Assembly: GCF_018383585.1 (NCBI RefSeq)
Contig: NZ_JAHAMK010000001.1
Coordinates: 235,017-299,016, forward strand
Length of the DNA: 64,000 bases
Source: Microvirga sp. 3-52
GTDB taxonomy: Bacteria; Pseudomonadota; Alphaproteobacteria; Rhizobiales; Beijerinckiaceae
Reading direction: 5' to 3'
Position numbers and translations under genes: made by a program. Positions within the stretch are counted from its first letter, which is position 1; each line of letters opens with the position of its first letter. This document shows positions 1-8,763 of this stretch, piece after piece. The notes beneath the pieces are model-generated. The model saw nothing but the letters and a program-made list of their open reading frames with translations. It ran no database searches and was not told the DNA's origin.

Positions 1-1
1 G

Positions 2-2086
2 CAGGTGTCGAGCGTCTTCCAGGCCACCGAAAATCTCGATGTCGGCTTCATCCTGGATGCGCGCGGGGTCAGCGCCGGGAAGAGCCCTCCCACCGGCCGC
101 ATCTCGGCCCGGATCCTGTCCGACGGCCCGGCGCTTCTGGTCGAAACCCTCGATATCGTCGATCTCGCCGGCGCCAATGCCCGCGTGCGGGGCCGCATCG
201 CTCCCAACGGTTCGGGGCAGATCACCGGCAAAGTCACCGCCCAGCGCGCCAGTCCCCTGGTCGACCTGCTGGGGAGCGTGTGGATCGGCGGGATTTCGAA
301 GCTCGTGCCGTACTTCGTGCGCGAGGGCGCACTCGACCTCGATGTCACGTCGGAGCGGGTTGCGCCGGCTCCCGGGTCCACCGAGCTGCGGCTGCGCACG
401 ACCGCGAAGGGGCGTGTGGCCGGAGGGCCGTTCGAGGGTCAGGTCGAGTCGCTCGACGGGCGGACCGAAAGCCTCATGATCGGCCTGTCTGCCGACAATA
501 CGGGGCGCTGGGTCAACCGGGCAAACATGGCCGGACTGAACCGGCCTTCCAGGGTCGATCTACGCGGGACCCGCGTCGGATCCGGATTGTTCAATGTCAC
601 CCTCGCCGGCGACATAGCCGGGGTGAAAGTGGCAACCACGCGGCCCTTCGCCCTGAGTGAGGCCGACGATGTGGTGGATAGCGGCGAGGTCGAAGTCTCG
701 ACGCCCGACATCACGCCGTTCCTGCTCCTCCTGGGGGATGGTGCCGGTGTTGCTCCGCCGGTGCCCGTGAACGGGCGGGTGACCCTGGGCCGGGAGAGGG
801 GAGCAACTCTTCTCGACATCAACGGCAAGGTTTCGAACGAGAACGTGCAGGCGCGCCTTGTTGTCGTCTCCCGTTCGGAGATCGGCGGCGAGGTGTCCCT
901 CGGGCGGCTCTCCCTGCCCTGGCTGGTGGCGGCCCTGTCGCTCAACGTGCCGGGGGATCAGAGCGCCACGGCCATCTGGTCCACGGCTCGCTTCGGCCAG
1001 AGCGGACGCCTCGTCACCGGCGGCCAAGTCACCTTCCGGGTCGGGTCGCTCGAGCTGGGCCGCGGCCTCCAGGCCAGCCGCGCCTCCTTCGTCGTCGGAG
1101 CGCAATCGGACGGCATCTCCATCCGCAGCCTCGACGCCACCATCGGCTCCGGCCGCATCACGGGCTCGGCCACCATCACCCGGCAGGCAGGAACGGCGAC
1201 CATCGTCGGCGAGGGAGCCCTGGAGAAGGTCCCCCTGTGGGCTCTCACCGGAGCCTCGCCCTTCGAGGCGGTTCTGTCCGGTCCGCTCCGGTTCGGGGCC
1301 GCGGGCGCAAGCCTGTCCGAGCTCGTGGCCAATCTCGGTGGCGCCGGCGACTGGCAGGTCACGAATCTCCGTCTGCCCGCAGCCGATCCATCCGTGTTCG
1401 ACAGGGCCCTCAAGCGCGCGCTCGCCGAGAACGATCCCCTGGCCGAAGGCAAGGCGGAAGCGCTCCTCGGGATCGAGCTCGGACGGGGGCCCTTTAACGC
1501 TGCGCCGGTCAAGACCTCGGCGGCGCTCGTGGGCGGCGTGCTGCGCCTGTCGCCTTTCGTGGCGGAAAGCGGCTCGGCCAATTGGCAGGGGTCGATCACC
1601 TACGATCTGAAGACCCTGCAGCTCGATGCCCGCGGATCGCTCACCGCCAAGGCATCGCCTCCCGAATGGGTCGGCGCGCCACCGTCGGTGGGCCTTAACT
1701 GGCAGGGCTCCCTGACGGCTCCCGTTCGTCAGATCGATGCAGGCCCGTTCCGCAATGGGCTGGCCGCAATCGTGCTCAAGCGCGAGCTGGAAAAGATCGA
1801 GGCGTTCGAACGGGCTGCCGCCGAGCGCCAGCGCCAGATCGATGCGCAGCGGGAGGCGGAGCGGCAAAGGGCCAGGGCAGCGGAAGAAGAGGCGCTTCGT
1901 CAGGCCAGGGCCCGGGCGGAGGCCGAGCGCGCCCGCCGGGAGGCGGAGCGGCTGCAATGGGAGCACCAGAACCAGCCCGAGGAAGAGCCCGAGGCGGCGC
2001 CATCACAGACCTCCGTGCCGCCCTTGTCCCCCCCGGCTCCCATCGGCCCCCCGCCGTCGATCTTTGGGGCTCCGCCGACGCGGTAG
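2..2086 (+). CDS. AsmA-like protein, C-terminal part (5' end outside window)
   Basis: The reading frame is open from the first bases of the window, so this is the 3' part of a longer gene. The visible 694 residues have the low-complexity beta-rich, Gly/Leu-rich character of AsmA/TamB-type envelope proteins (for example the stretch LRLPAADPSVFDRALKRAL near residue 450), which are thought to help lipid transport or outer-membrane biogenesis in the periplasm. Residues about 590-655 form a highly charged Glu/Arg/Ala coiled coil, followed by a Pro-rich tail (PPLSPPAPIGPPPS). The coiled coil and tail are typical of the long rhizobial AsmA proteins. The start and any N-terminal membrane anchor cannot be judged. 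Family call fairly sure, substrate unknown. Confidence 0.75.
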   Translation, partial: QVSSVFQATENLDVGFILDARGVSAGKSPPTGRISARILSDGPALLVETLDIVDLAGANARVRGRIAPNGSGQITGKVTAQRASPLVDLLGSVWIGGISKLVPYFVREGALDLDVTSERVAPAPGSTELRLRTTAKGRVAGGPFEGQVESLDGRTESLMIGLSADNTGRWVNRANMAGLNRPSRVDLRGTRVGSGLFNVTLAGDIAGVKVATTRPFALSEADDVVDSGEVEVSTPDITPFLLLLGDGAGVAPPVPVNGRVTLGRERGATLLDINGKVSNENVQARLVVVSRSEIGGEVSLGRLSLPWLVAALSLNVPGDQSATAIWSTARFGQSGRLVTGGQVTFRVGSLELGRGLQASRASFVVGAQSDGISIRSLDATIGSGRITGSATITRQAGTATIVGEGALEKVPLWALTGASPFEAVLSGPLRFGAAGASLSELVANLGGAGDWQVTNLRLPAADPSVFDRALKRALAENDPLAEGKAEALLGIELGRGPFNAAPVKTSAALVGGVLRLSPFVAESGSANWQGSITYDLKTLQLDARGSLTAKASPPEWVGAPPSVGLNWQGSLTAPVRQIDAGPFRNGLAAIVLKRELEKIEAFERAAAERQRQIDAQREAERQRARAAEEEALRQARARAEAERARREAERLQWEHQNQPEEEPEAAPSQTSVPPLSPPAPIGPPPSIFGAPPTR

Positions 2087-2129
2087 GGGCTGGCTGGTAG
2101 AGGCTAGGCACCCCCTTGCCCTCGGGAGG

Positions 2130-2340
2130 CGTGTGCCGCGTCATCCCCGGCGGTCCGCAGGACCGGGAAGGGGATCCATAACGCTGAGCGCGATTGAGGA
2201 TGCCTTCCCTCGCTCCGCTCGCAGGGGACGACACCCTCCACGTCACGGCCGGGCCTGTCCCGGCCATCCCGATCGGAAGAGCGCCCGTGCTTCATGCCAT
2301 CGGGATCACCGGCACAAGGCCGGTGATGACGTGAGAGGAT
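2130..2340. repeat. dispersed intergenic repeat, copy 1
   Basis: The gap between the AsmA-like gene and the RHH gene holds a repeat-like block. A 28-base stretch at 2289-2316 (beginning GCTTCATGCCATCGGGATC) recurs exactly at 31441-31468 in another intergenic region, with weaker similarity on both sides. Inside copy 1, TCACCGGC (2306-2313) and GCCGGTGA (2319-2326) form a hairpin with a 5-base loop. No open frame here looks coding. It resembles the short dispersed palindromic repeats common between genes in Hyphomicrobiales. Confidence 0.7.
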
Positions 2341-2367
2341 GTCATCGACGACTACGCAGGCCTGCAC

Positions 2368-2619
2368 TCAAAGCGGTGAAGTGTCGCTCGACGAAGGAGT
2401 GCTCAGGCGATGGCGCAAATCGCTCAGCACAAAAACCCGGATCGCGGAGGAGAGGTTCTGTTCGCCGCGCTCCGCATCGATGCGCCCGATCAGGGACTGA
2501 ACGGAAATCCTGTCCCGTTCCGCGATTTCCCGCAGAGACGCCCAGAAGGGCTCTTCAAGGGAGATGCTCGTCCGGTGGCCGGCGATGGAGACGGAGCGCT
2601 TGACGATGCCGAAGCCCAT
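2368..2619 (-). CDS. small ribbon-helix-helix domain protein (RHH_4 type)
   Basis: 83 residues. The segment KRSVSIAGHRTSISLEEPFWASLREIAERDRISVQSLIGRID looks like a ribbon-helix-helix fold: a beta strand (TSISLEE) followed by two helices. This matches the alphaproteobacterial RHH_4 family of presumed small DNA-binding proteins. It is the last gene of the minus-strand set fumC-DUF4169-RHH and abuts the DUF4169 gene with no gap. This gene order recurs in many Hyphomicrobiales (from memory of the group). No target is visible and function is unknown. Confidence 0.8.
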   Translation of the reverse strand: MGFGIVKRSVSIAGHRTSISLEEPFWASLREIAERDRISVQSLIGRIDAERGEQNLSSAIRVFVLSDLRHRLSTPSSSDTSPL

Positions 2620-2808
2620 TCACGGCTTCTCGCCGTCGTCGCGCTTGTGCGAGTCGAGGCGGCTCTTCGCCAGATCCTGCTCAGCCTTCGTCAGGTTCTT
2701 CTCGGCCTTGGTGCGGCCGAACGCGATGCGGTTCTCGTCGGCGCGGGCCTCTTTCTCGGCCCGCGCCTTTTGCTTGCGCGCCTGGCGCAGATTGATGATC
2801 TCGGCCAT
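2620..2808 (-). CDS. DUF4169 family small protein
   Basis: 62 residues, very basic and helical: MAEIINLRQARKQ at the start, then repeated Lys/Arg/Ala/Glu to the end. The N-terminal 'EIINLRQARK' pattern is characteristic of DUF4169, a small alphaproteobacterial family normally found right after fumC. It has no membrane segment and no Cys. It begins 15 bases after the fumC stop and its stop abuts the RHH gene, so the three are probably cotranscribed. Function unknown. Confidence 0.8.
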   Translation of the reverse strand: MAEIINLRQARKQKARAEKEARADENRIAFGRTKAEKNLTKAEQDLAKSRLDSHKRDDGEKP

Positions 2809-2823
2809 GGCGCCTGTTTTATC

Positions 2824-4218
2824 TCATTCGCCCGGCTGAAGCATCGTCTCGGGACGAACGACGGCGTGGAAGTGATCCTCGGCGACACCGGCCTTCAGGG
2901 CCTCTTCCTTCAGGGTCGTGCCGTTCTTGTGCGCCGACTTCGCGATGGCTGCCGCCTTGTCGTAGCCGATGGAGGGAGCGAGTGCGGTCACGAGCATCAG
3001 GGAGCGCTGCACAAGCTCGTTGAGGCGTTCCCTGTTCGGCTCGATGCCGACGACGCAGTTGTCGGTGAAGCTGATGGCGCCGTCCGCGATGAGGCGGATC
3101 GACTGCAGCACCGCATTGACGATCACCGGCTTGAACACGTTGAGCTCGAAATGGCCCTGGCTGCCCGCGAAGGTCACCGTGGTCTGGTTGCCGGCCACCT
3201 GGCAGCACAGCATCGTCATGGCCTCGGCCTGGGTCGGATTGACCTTGCCGGGCATGATGGACGAGCCGGGCTCGTTCTCGGGCAGCGAGATCTCGCCGAT
3301 GCCCGAGCGGGGGCCCGAACCCATCAGGCGGATGTCGTTGGCGATCTTGAACAGGCCGGCGGCGAGGCTCGCCAGCGCGCCGTGCGTGTAGACCAGAGCG
3401 TCGTTGGACGCGAGAGCCTCGAACTTGTTGGAAGCCGAGGTGAAGGGGAGAGCCGTCAGCTCCACCACCTTCGAGGCGAAGCGATCCGCGAATTCCGGAT
3501 GGGCGTTGAGACCCGTGCCGACGGCGGTGCCGCCCTGGGCCAAGGCGTAGATGCCCGGAAGCGTCTGTTCGATGCGGGCAATGCCGAGCTGCACCTGGGC
3601 GGCATAGCCGGAGAATTCCTGGCCCAGCGTCACCGGGGTCGCATCCTGCAGGTGCGTGCGTCCGATCTTCACGATGTCCTTGAAGGCCTCCGCCTTCTCG
3701 TTCAGGGCCTTGTGCAGGTGCTTGAGGGCGGGGATGAGCCGGTCGTGAACCTCGCGGGCGACCGCGATGTGCATGGCGGTGGGGAACGAGTCGTTCGACG
3801 ACTGGCCCATGTTCACGTGGTCGTTCGGGTGAACCGGCTTCTTGCTCCCGCGCTCGCCGCCAAGGCGCTCAATGGCGAGGTTCGAGAGGACCTCGTTCAT
3901 GTTCATGTTGGACTGCGTGCCCGAGCCCGTCTGATAGACCACGAGCGGAAACTCATCGTCATACTTGCCCTGCACCACATCGGCGGCGGCCGCCGCGATG
4001 GCATCGGCCAGGCGCGGCTCCAGCTTGCCGAGATCCTTGTTCACAAGAGCGGAGGCCTGCTTCACGATAGCCAGCGCATGGACCAGGGGAAGCGGCATCC
4101 GGTCCGTCCCGATGCGGAAGTTCTGGAGCGAACGCTGCGTCTGGGCGCCCCAGAGCTTGTCGGCTGCCACTTCGACGGGGCCGAAGGTATCTGTTTCGAT
4201 GCGGGTTGAGGGCGACAT
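2824..4218 (-). CDS. fumC: class II fumarate hydratase
   Basis: 464 residues, full length for the iron-independent class II fumarase that interconverts fumarate and malate in the TCA cycle (cytoplasmic homotetramer). Family motifs are in order: the N-terminal [27 protein letters not shown], the substrate loop [20 protein letters not shown], the lid T-H-L-Q-D-A-T-P, and the signature [11 protein letters not shown] that carries the catalytic Ser. It is first in a minus-strand unit with DUF4169 and RHH genes. The start is ATG, divergent from the P450 gene 88 bases away, so the gap at 4219-4306 must hold both promoters. Confidence 0.97.
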   Translation of the reverse strand: MSPSTRIETDTFGPVEVAADKLWGAQTQRSLQNFRIGTDRMPLPLVHALAIVKQASALVNKDLGKLEPRLADAIAAAAADVVQGKYDDEFPLVVYQTGSGTQSNMNMNEVLSNLAIERLGGERGSKKPVHPNDHVNMGQSSNDSFPTAMHIAVAREVHDRLIPALKHLHKALNEKAEAFKDIVKIGRTHLQDATPVTLGQEFSGYAAQVQLGIARIEQTLPGIYALAQGGTAVGTGLNAHPEFADRFASKVVELTALPFTSASNKFEALASNDALVYTHGALASLAAGLFKIANDIRLMGSGPRSGIGEISLPENEPGSSIMPGKVNPTQAEAMTMLCCQVAGNQTTVTFAGSQGHFELNVFKPVIVNAVLQSIRLIADGAISFTDNCVVGIEPNRERLNELVQRSLMLVTALAPSIGYDKAAAIAKSAHKNGTTLKEEALKAGVAEDHFHAVVRPETMLQPGE

Positions 4219-4306
4219 CCTGACCTCTTTCGATGGAGTTGCGTGTTCTTATCTCAAATGGTGGCGCTCGCAACCGCGAACGCGCATGGAGGCCTTGTAA
4301 ATTCGC

Positions 4307-5722
4307 ATGAGCGACACCCTGGAAGCTGCGTCTTTCCACCCGCCTCATCCCAAGCCCCGTACCGAGCCCCTGGGCATGGTGGCGTTCCTGAGGGCCGTGC
4401 GCGAAAACCCTCTCAACACCTGGATGGAGGCGCATTTCCAGGAGCCCATCATCACCGGCGAGGGGGCCTTAGGCCGCATGACCGTGGTGAACGACCCTGC
4501 AATCATCCGCCATATCCTCCTGGACAACGCCGCCAACTACCGGAAGGACGATCTGCAGATCCGGATCCTCGCGCCCGGCTTGGGGCGCGGGCTCGTCACG
4601 GCGGAAGGCGACGAATGGCGGCTGCAGCGCCGCACCATCGCGCCCCTCTTCACGCCCCGGACCGTGAGCAGCTTCTTCCCGGCCATGGTGGAGGCCGCGG
4701 AGCGCCTCGTGAGGCGCTGGCGGAGGCGCCCGGAGGGTCGCGTGGTCGATGTGTCCCTCGACATGACCCGGGTGACCCTCGACGTGCTGGAGCGGACGAT
4801 CTTCACGCAAGGGGTGCCGAAGGACCCCGATGCACTGGGCCGGGCCATCACCCGCTACTTCAACAGCCTGGGGCGGGTCGACCCGCTCGACATCTTCGGC
4901 TTTCCCGATTGGGTGCCTCGGCTCGGACGTCTGAGGGCGAGGCCGTCGATCCGGTTCTTCGAGGAGACGGTCAACGAGTTGATCGATGCGCGGAAAGCGC
5001 TGCTCGCCCGCGGCGAGCCGGCGCCCCGCGACCTGCTGACCCTGCTGCTGGAAGCGGCGGATCCGGAGACCGGCAAGGGCTTGAGCGATATCGAGGTGCG
5101 GACCAATATCGTCACGTTCATCGGGGCGGGGCACGAGACCACGGCCAATGCCCTCTCCTGGTCGCTCTATCTGCTGTCCCAGGACGAGCGGGTGCGTGCT
5201 CACGTGGAGCGGGAGGTGGATGAGGTGCTGGGAGAGGGGCCGCTCGAGCCCCACCACCTGGAACAGCTCGTCTACACGCGCGCCGTCATCGACGAGGCGA
5301 TCCGCCTCTATCCGCCGGCGCCCTATATGAGCCGCACGGCCATCGGCGACGATCGGATCGGGGAAGTGGAGATCCCGGCGGGCTCGATGGTGGTGATCGC
5401 GCCTTATGTGCTTCATCGTCACAGGACGCTCTGGGACCAGCCGGATCTGTTCCGGCCCGAACGCTTCCTCCCCGAGAACCGCAGCCGGATCGACCGTTTC
5501 GCCTATCTGCCGTTCGGCGCCGGGCCCCGGGTCTGCATCGGCGCGAGCTTCTCCCTGCAGGAGGCCGTGATCGTTCTGGCGACCATCGCGCGCTCGATGC
5601 GGCTCGATCTCGTGGAAGGGCACGAGGTCGCGCCCGTGCAGCGGATCACCTTGAGGCCGCGGGGCGGATTGCCCATGCGTCTCACGCAACGCGCCCCGAA
5701 AGCGGCGTCAGGAATGGCCTGA
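4307..5722 (+). CDS. cytochrome P450
   Basis: 471 residues, a soluble bacterial P450 monooxygenase. The I-helix oxygen-binding motif is G273-A-G-H-E-T-T279. The K-helix ExxR is within EAIRLYPPAP. The heme-binding loop is F403-G-A-G-P-R-V-C410-I-G, with Cys410 as the axial heme ligand. There is no signal peptide or fused reductase, and no ferredoxin or ferredoxin reductase gene lies nearby, so redox partners must be encoded elsewhere. It stands alone between fumC and sspB, both on the other strand, and the neighbours give no hint about the substrate. It resembles the CYP102/CYP4-like long-chain hydroxylase lineage, which is only a suggestion. Confidence 0.93.
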   Translation: MSDTLEAASFHPPHPKPRTEPLGMVAFLRAVRENPLNTWMEAHFQEPIITGEGALGRMTVVNDPAIIRHILLDNAANYRKDDLQIRILAPGLGRGLVTAEGDEWRLQRRTIAPLFTPRTVSSFFPAMVEAAERLVRRWRRRPEGRVVDVSLDMTRVTLDVLERTIFTQGVPKDPDALGRAITRYFNSLGRVDPLDIFGFPDWVPRLGRLRARPSIRFFEETVNELIDARKALLARGEPAPRDLLTLLLEAADPETGKGLSDIEVRTNIVTFIGAGHETTANALSWSLYLLSQDERVRAHVEREVDEVLGEGPLEPHHLEQLVYTRAVIDEAIRLYPPAPYMSRTAIGDDRIGEVEIPAGSMVVIAPYVLHRHRTLWDQPDLFRPERFLPENRSRIDRFAYLPFGAGPRVCIGASFSLQEAVIVLATIARSMRLDLVEGHEVAPVQRITLRPRGGLPMRLTQRAPKAASGMA

Positions 5723-5738
5723 AGGTCGCGGGGAGGGC

Positions 5739-6353
5739 TTAGTTCTTCTTGCGGAAGGCGTCGAGGCTGACGACCTCGGCGGTGCCCGGAGCGCCCTCGG
5801 CGGCATCGGCCTTCGAGCCGTCCTCGACTGCAGGATCGATCTCGGCCTTTGCCGCAGGAGCCTTCTCGGGGGCAGGGATCTTGTCCGCGCCGGGTTGGGG
5901 CTTGCGGGGCTGCTTCAGCTCGACGGGCTCGGAGGAACTGCCGCGGATGGGCTGCGGCGGCGACGGAGCCTCTTCGATCTCGTCCTCTTCCTCCTCGTCC
6001 TGGCTGTCGAACTTGAGCCCGAACTGGACGGAGGGATCGAAGAAGCCGGTGAGCGCATCGAAGGGGATGAGCAGCCGCTCCGGGATGCCGGAGAACGACA
6101 GCCCGACCTCGAAGGTGTGTTCGGTGACGTTCAGGTCCCAGAACTGGTGCTGGAGGACGATCGTCATCTCCTGAGGATATTTTTCGCGCAGGCGGTTCGA
6201 AAGGCGAACGCCGGGAAAATCCGTCTGGAAGGAGATGTAGAAGTGGTGCTCGCCCGGAAGCCCATCCTTGGCGTCGATCAATACTTTGCGCACGACGCCT
6301 TTGAGCGCGTCCTGCACCAGAAGATCGTAGCGGATCAGGTCTTTAACGGCCAT
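5739..6353 (-). CDS. sspB: SspB family ClpXP adaptor (alpha type)
   Basis: 204 residues. The N-terminal 120 residues (DLIRYDLLVQDALKGVVRKVL, GEHHFYISFQTDFPGVRLS, VTEHTFEVGLSFSGIPERLLIPFDALTGFFDPSVQFGL) form the SspB fold that binds ssrA-tagged proteins. A long acidic, Pro-rich linker follows, then the tail VVSLDAFRKKN, consistent with the ClpX-binding peptide of alphaproteobacterial SspB. It delivers tmRNA-tagged proteins to ClpXP for degradation. An AAGGG ribosome site sits 8 bases before the ATG. The gene starts 17 bases after the end of the terminator of ssrA, the gene that encodes the tag it recognises. Confidence 0.92.
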   Translation of the reverse strand: MAVKDLIRYDLLVQDALKGVVRKVLIDAKDGLPGEHHFYISFQTDFPGVRLSNRLREKYPQEMTIVLQHQFWDLNVTEHTFEVGLSFSGIPERLLIPFDALTGFFDPSVQFGLKFDSQDEEEEDEIEEAPSPPQPIRGSSSEPVELKQPRKPQPGADKIPAPEKAPAAKAEIDPAVEDGSKADAAEGAPGTAEVVSLDAFRKKN

Positions 6354-6369
6354 GCGCGAGCCCTTGCAG

Positions 6370-6405
6370 AAACAAAAGTGGAGGCTTCTGTTGCCAGGTG
6401 CCTCC
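6370..6405 (-). terminator. rho-independent terminator of ssrA
   Basis: On the minus strand GGAGGC (6405-6400) pairs with GCCTCC (6385-6380), followed by ACTTTTGTTT (6379-6370). It closes the coding piece of tmRNA and lies immediately upstream of sspB. Confidence 0.75.
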
Positions 6406-6693
6406 GGACCCCGCCTTACGGTGCTAACCGCAAGGGCTTTGAGTCGGCTTTAGGGACCGCTTACGCAGCCACTGCAACCGGAGCATAGTTGTCGTTGGCA
6501 ACTATAGATTCGGCCCGATAACGGCGGAACCATGCCGAGCGAAAGTCTATCCTTTACGCCCTCGTCGATCCTATTTCGCCCCCGCCGAAACCCAGGTCTG
6601 GCCTGAGCTTTGGTGGAGGCGCCGGGTACCGCCCCCGGGTCCGATGGGTTTATTCCGATAGCCGTTTATCGCCATAGCCGGTCGCGAGACCGG
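6406..6693 (-). ncRNA. ssrA: tmRNA, circularly permuted two-piece form
   Basis: Minus strand. The acceptor piece comes first in the gene. Its T-arm is CCGGG-GGCGGTA-CCCGG, followed by CGCCTCC, A and an encoded CCA ending at 6611. A short spacer (6610-6584) follows. The coding piece then starts at 6583 with GGGGGCG, which pairs base for base (one G-U) with CGCCTCC of the acceptor piece. The tag frame starts with the GCC resume codon at 6499 and ends with TAA at 6461, encoding ANDNYAPVAVAA. With the alanine carried by tmRNA itself the tag is AANDNYAPVAVAA. The precursor must be cut to release the spacer. It rescues stalled ribosomes together with SmpB. The outer 5' and 3' ends are approximate. 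A hairpin GCCGGTC-TCGC-GACCGGC sits near the 5' end. Confidence 0.93.
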
Positions 6694-6700
6694 CAGATCC

Positions 6701-6729
6701 AATATAGGCGGCACGGACGGATTTTGAAA
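6701..6729 (-). promoter_or_regulatory. probable ssrA promoter
   Basis: On the minus strand TATATT (6706-6701) is a good -10 box, placing the start near 6693, just before the tmRNA 5' hairpin. The -35 position (TTTCAA, 17 bases upstream) is a poor match to TTGACA, so the call rests on the -10 box and its placement. Confidence 0.45.
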
Positions 6730-7136
6730 GAGCGGGGATAACCCGGACGAGGTTTAAAAGTGACTCGGAAGGGCCGGGATGCTGCCTTATTATGAACCCA
6801 GCAGAACAGAGACAGGGTGATTAGCTTGCCGGCCACATCCTGTCTCTCTGAGTCCTGCTGCGGGATGATCATAGGGGTCCAATCCTACGATCTGGCCCAA
6901 GCCATCAGCTTCCAAAACTGACGGCTGTACATGAACGAGGGTGTGAGGCACCAAACCTTACGGGGTCAGAGGTCCAAACTCTGACCTTCCTCATCACATA
7001 CTCTGCACCGCCAAAAGCGGTCAGGCAATGTAGTCGGAAAGGCGCGAGTTCGTAATCCACTATGATATGTCCAACGGGATAAAATCCGACTCGGACGAGC
7101 AGCCTCCTTGCCCTATGATCGAGCCAGGAGCACAGT
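6730..7136. other. intergenic region between ssrA and thyA with two hairpins
   Basis: No convincing gene. There is an imperfect long inverted repeat: CAGCAG plus CAGAGACAGG around 6799-6818, and CCTGTCTCTCTG plus CCTGCTG around 6838-6861. A second hairpin is GTCAGAG/CTCTGAC around 6965-6985. Either could belong to a small RNA or a terminator. The thyA ribosome site lies in AGGAG just before 7137. Confidence 0.5.
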
Positions 7137-7931
7137 ATGCAAGCCTATCTCGATCTCATTCGCCGCATCATGGACGAGGGCGTCCGCAAGGACGACCGGA
7201 CCGGAACCGGGACGATTTCCGTCTTCGGCCATCAGATGCGCTTCGATCTCAGCCAGGGCTTTCCGCTCGTCACCACGAAGAAGCTGCACCTGAGGTCGAT
7301 CATCCATGAGCTGCTGTGGTTCCTGAAGGGCGATACCAATATCCGCTACCTCAAGGAGAACGGCGTTTCCATCTGGGACGAGTGGGCCGACGAGAACGGC
7401 GACCTCGGCCCCGTCTACGGCAAGCAATGGCGCTCCTGGGCGAAGCCCGATGGCGGCAGCGTCGATCAGATCCGCTGGGTGCTCGACGAGATCCGCCGCA
7501 ACCCCGACAGCCGCCGCCTGATCGTCTCCGCCTGGAACCCGGCGGAACTCGACAGGATGGCGCTCGCACCCTGCCATTGCCTGTTCCAGTTCTATGTCGC
7601 GGAAGGGCGGCTCTCCTGCCAGCTCTACCAGCGCTCGGCGGACGTGTTCCTCGGCGTTCCCTTCAACATCGCGTCCTATGCGCTGCTCACGCACATGATG
7701 GCGCAGGCCGCGGGCCTGCAGCCGGGCGATTTCGTCCACTCCTTCGGGGATGCGCATCTCTACCTGAACCACCTGGAGCAGGCGCGCCTCCAGCTCTCGC
7801 GCGAGCCGAGGCACCTTCCGAAACTGCGGCTCAATCCCGCGGTGCGCTCGCTCTTCGATTTCACCTACGACGACATCGCCATCGAGGATTATGATCCGCA
7901 CCCGGCCATCAAGGCACCCGTCGCAGTCTAA
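7137..7931 (+). CDS. thyA: thymidylate synthase
   Basis: 264 residues, the same length as E. coli ThyA. It converts dUMP to dTMP with methylene-tetrahydrofolate and yields dihydrofolate. The catalytic cysteine is Cys146 in [12 protein letters not shown]. Also present are the folate/dUMP loop DDRTGTGT, the phosphate-binding Arg pair in [34 protein letters not shown], and the C-terminal [12 protein letters not shown] needed for closure. It leads a short operon ending in folA, which regenerates tetrahydrofolate from the product. Confidence 0.98.
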   Translation: MQAYLDLIRRIMDEGVRKDDRTGTGTISVFGHQMRFDLSQGFPLVTTKKLHLRSIIHELLWFLKGDTNIRYLKENGVSIWDEWADENGDLGPVYGKQWRSWAKPDGGSVDQIRWVLDEIRRNPDSRRLIVSAWNPAELDRMALAPCHCLFQFYVAEGRLSCQLYQRSADVFLGVPFNIASYALLTHMMAQAAGLQPGDFVHSFGDAHLYLNHLEQARLQLSREPRHLPKLRLNPAVRSLFDFTYDDIAIEDYDPHPAIKAPVAV

Positions 7932-7937
7932 GGTGAC

Positions 7938-8243
7938 ATGAGCAGGCGCCAGGCTATCGAAAGCGCGGTCCGCATTCTTGCCCCGCGCATTCCACGGCAT
8001 GAATTCGAGGCCGTGGCCGATCACGCCATGGGCAGCCGGGGCCTGCACGGCGCTTCACCCGAGACGGCCGCCTGGCTGTCTCTGACCGCCTACATCCGGC
8101 ATAGGCTGACGGATTACGACGAACTTCTGGATGAGGGCTACGACGTGGAAAGCGCCCGCTTCTACGTGCTGGATGACATGAATGCCATTTTGGAGGAATG
8201 GGGCTCTCCGCGGCGGGTACAGGTTGAAGACGAATCCGAATAA
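7938..8243 (+). CDS. DUF2293-like protein
   Basis: 101 residues, soluble and mostly helical, 6 bases after thyA. The stretch AAWLSLTAYIRHRLTDYDELLDEGYDVESARFYVLDDMNAILEEWG matches what I recall of DUF2293, a family found in alphaproteobacteria and some fungi. No catalytic motif is visible. Its position between thyA and folA may only reflect cotranscription. Confidence 0.7.
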   Translation: MSRRQAIESAVRILAPRIPRHEFEAVADHAMGSRGLHGASPETAAWLSLTAYIRHRLTDYDELLDEGYDVESARFYVLDDMNAILEEWGSPRRVQVEDESE

Positions 8244-8280
8244 GCTCGACAGCAACGGTGACTTTCGACACAACGGCCGT

Positions 8281-8763
8281 ATGAGTCCTGTAATCCGCAA
8301 AGCCGAAGCAGGGGATGCTCCGGTTATCTTCAGTTTCATTCGCGAGCTCGCCGAATATGAGCGGCTGGCGCATGAGGTCGATGCGACCGAGACCGATATT
8401 GCCCGGGCCCTTTTCGGCGCCAATCCGCGGGTCTTCGCGGATATTGCCGAATGGGAGGGCCAACCTGTCGGCTTCGCCCTCTGGTTCTATAATTTCTCGA
8501 CCTTCCGCGGGCGCCACGGGATCTACCTGGAAGACCTCTTCGTCAGGCCCACCTTCCGCTCCAAGGGAATCGGCAAGGCGCTGCTGCGGCATCTCGCCCG
8601 CCGCTGCGTCGATGAGGGCTTGCCTCGTCTCGAATGGTGGGTGCTCGACTGGAACGAACCGGCCCTGCGGGTCTACCGCTCCATCGGCGCCGTTCCGATG
8701 GAGGAATGGACCGTGCAGCGCATGACGGGCGACGCTTTAAGACAACTGGCGGAGGAGCCATGA
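8281..8763 (+). CDS. GNAT family N-acetyltransferase (diamine/thialysine acetyltransferase-like)
   Basis: 160 residues from the ATG at 8281. A longer frame upstream would overlap the DUF2293 gene, so this start was preferred. The acetyl-CoA loop is in VRPTFRSKGIGKALLRHLA (Q/RxxGxG/A type). The segments EYERLAHEVDATE, GFALWFYNFSTFRGRHGIYLEDLFV and WWVLDWNEPALRVYRSIGA match the spermidine/thialysine acetyltransferase branch of GNAT. Acetyl-CoA is the donor, and a polyamine or Lys-analogue acceptor is inferred from the branch only. Its stop overlaps the folA start (ATGA). Confidence 0.85.
   Translation: MSPVIRKAEAGDAPVIFSFIRELAEYERLAHEVDATETDIARALFGANPRVFADIAEWEGQPVGFALWFYNFSTFRGRHGIYLEDLFVRPTFRSKGIGKALLRHLARRCVDEGLPRLEWWVLDWNEPALRVYRSIGAVPMEEWTVQRMTGDALRQLAEEP

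Noticed and set aside
2410..4209. 599-codon plus-strand frame across fumC
   Set aside because: The opposite strand encodes a complete class II fumarase with all signatures; this frame is a composition artefact.
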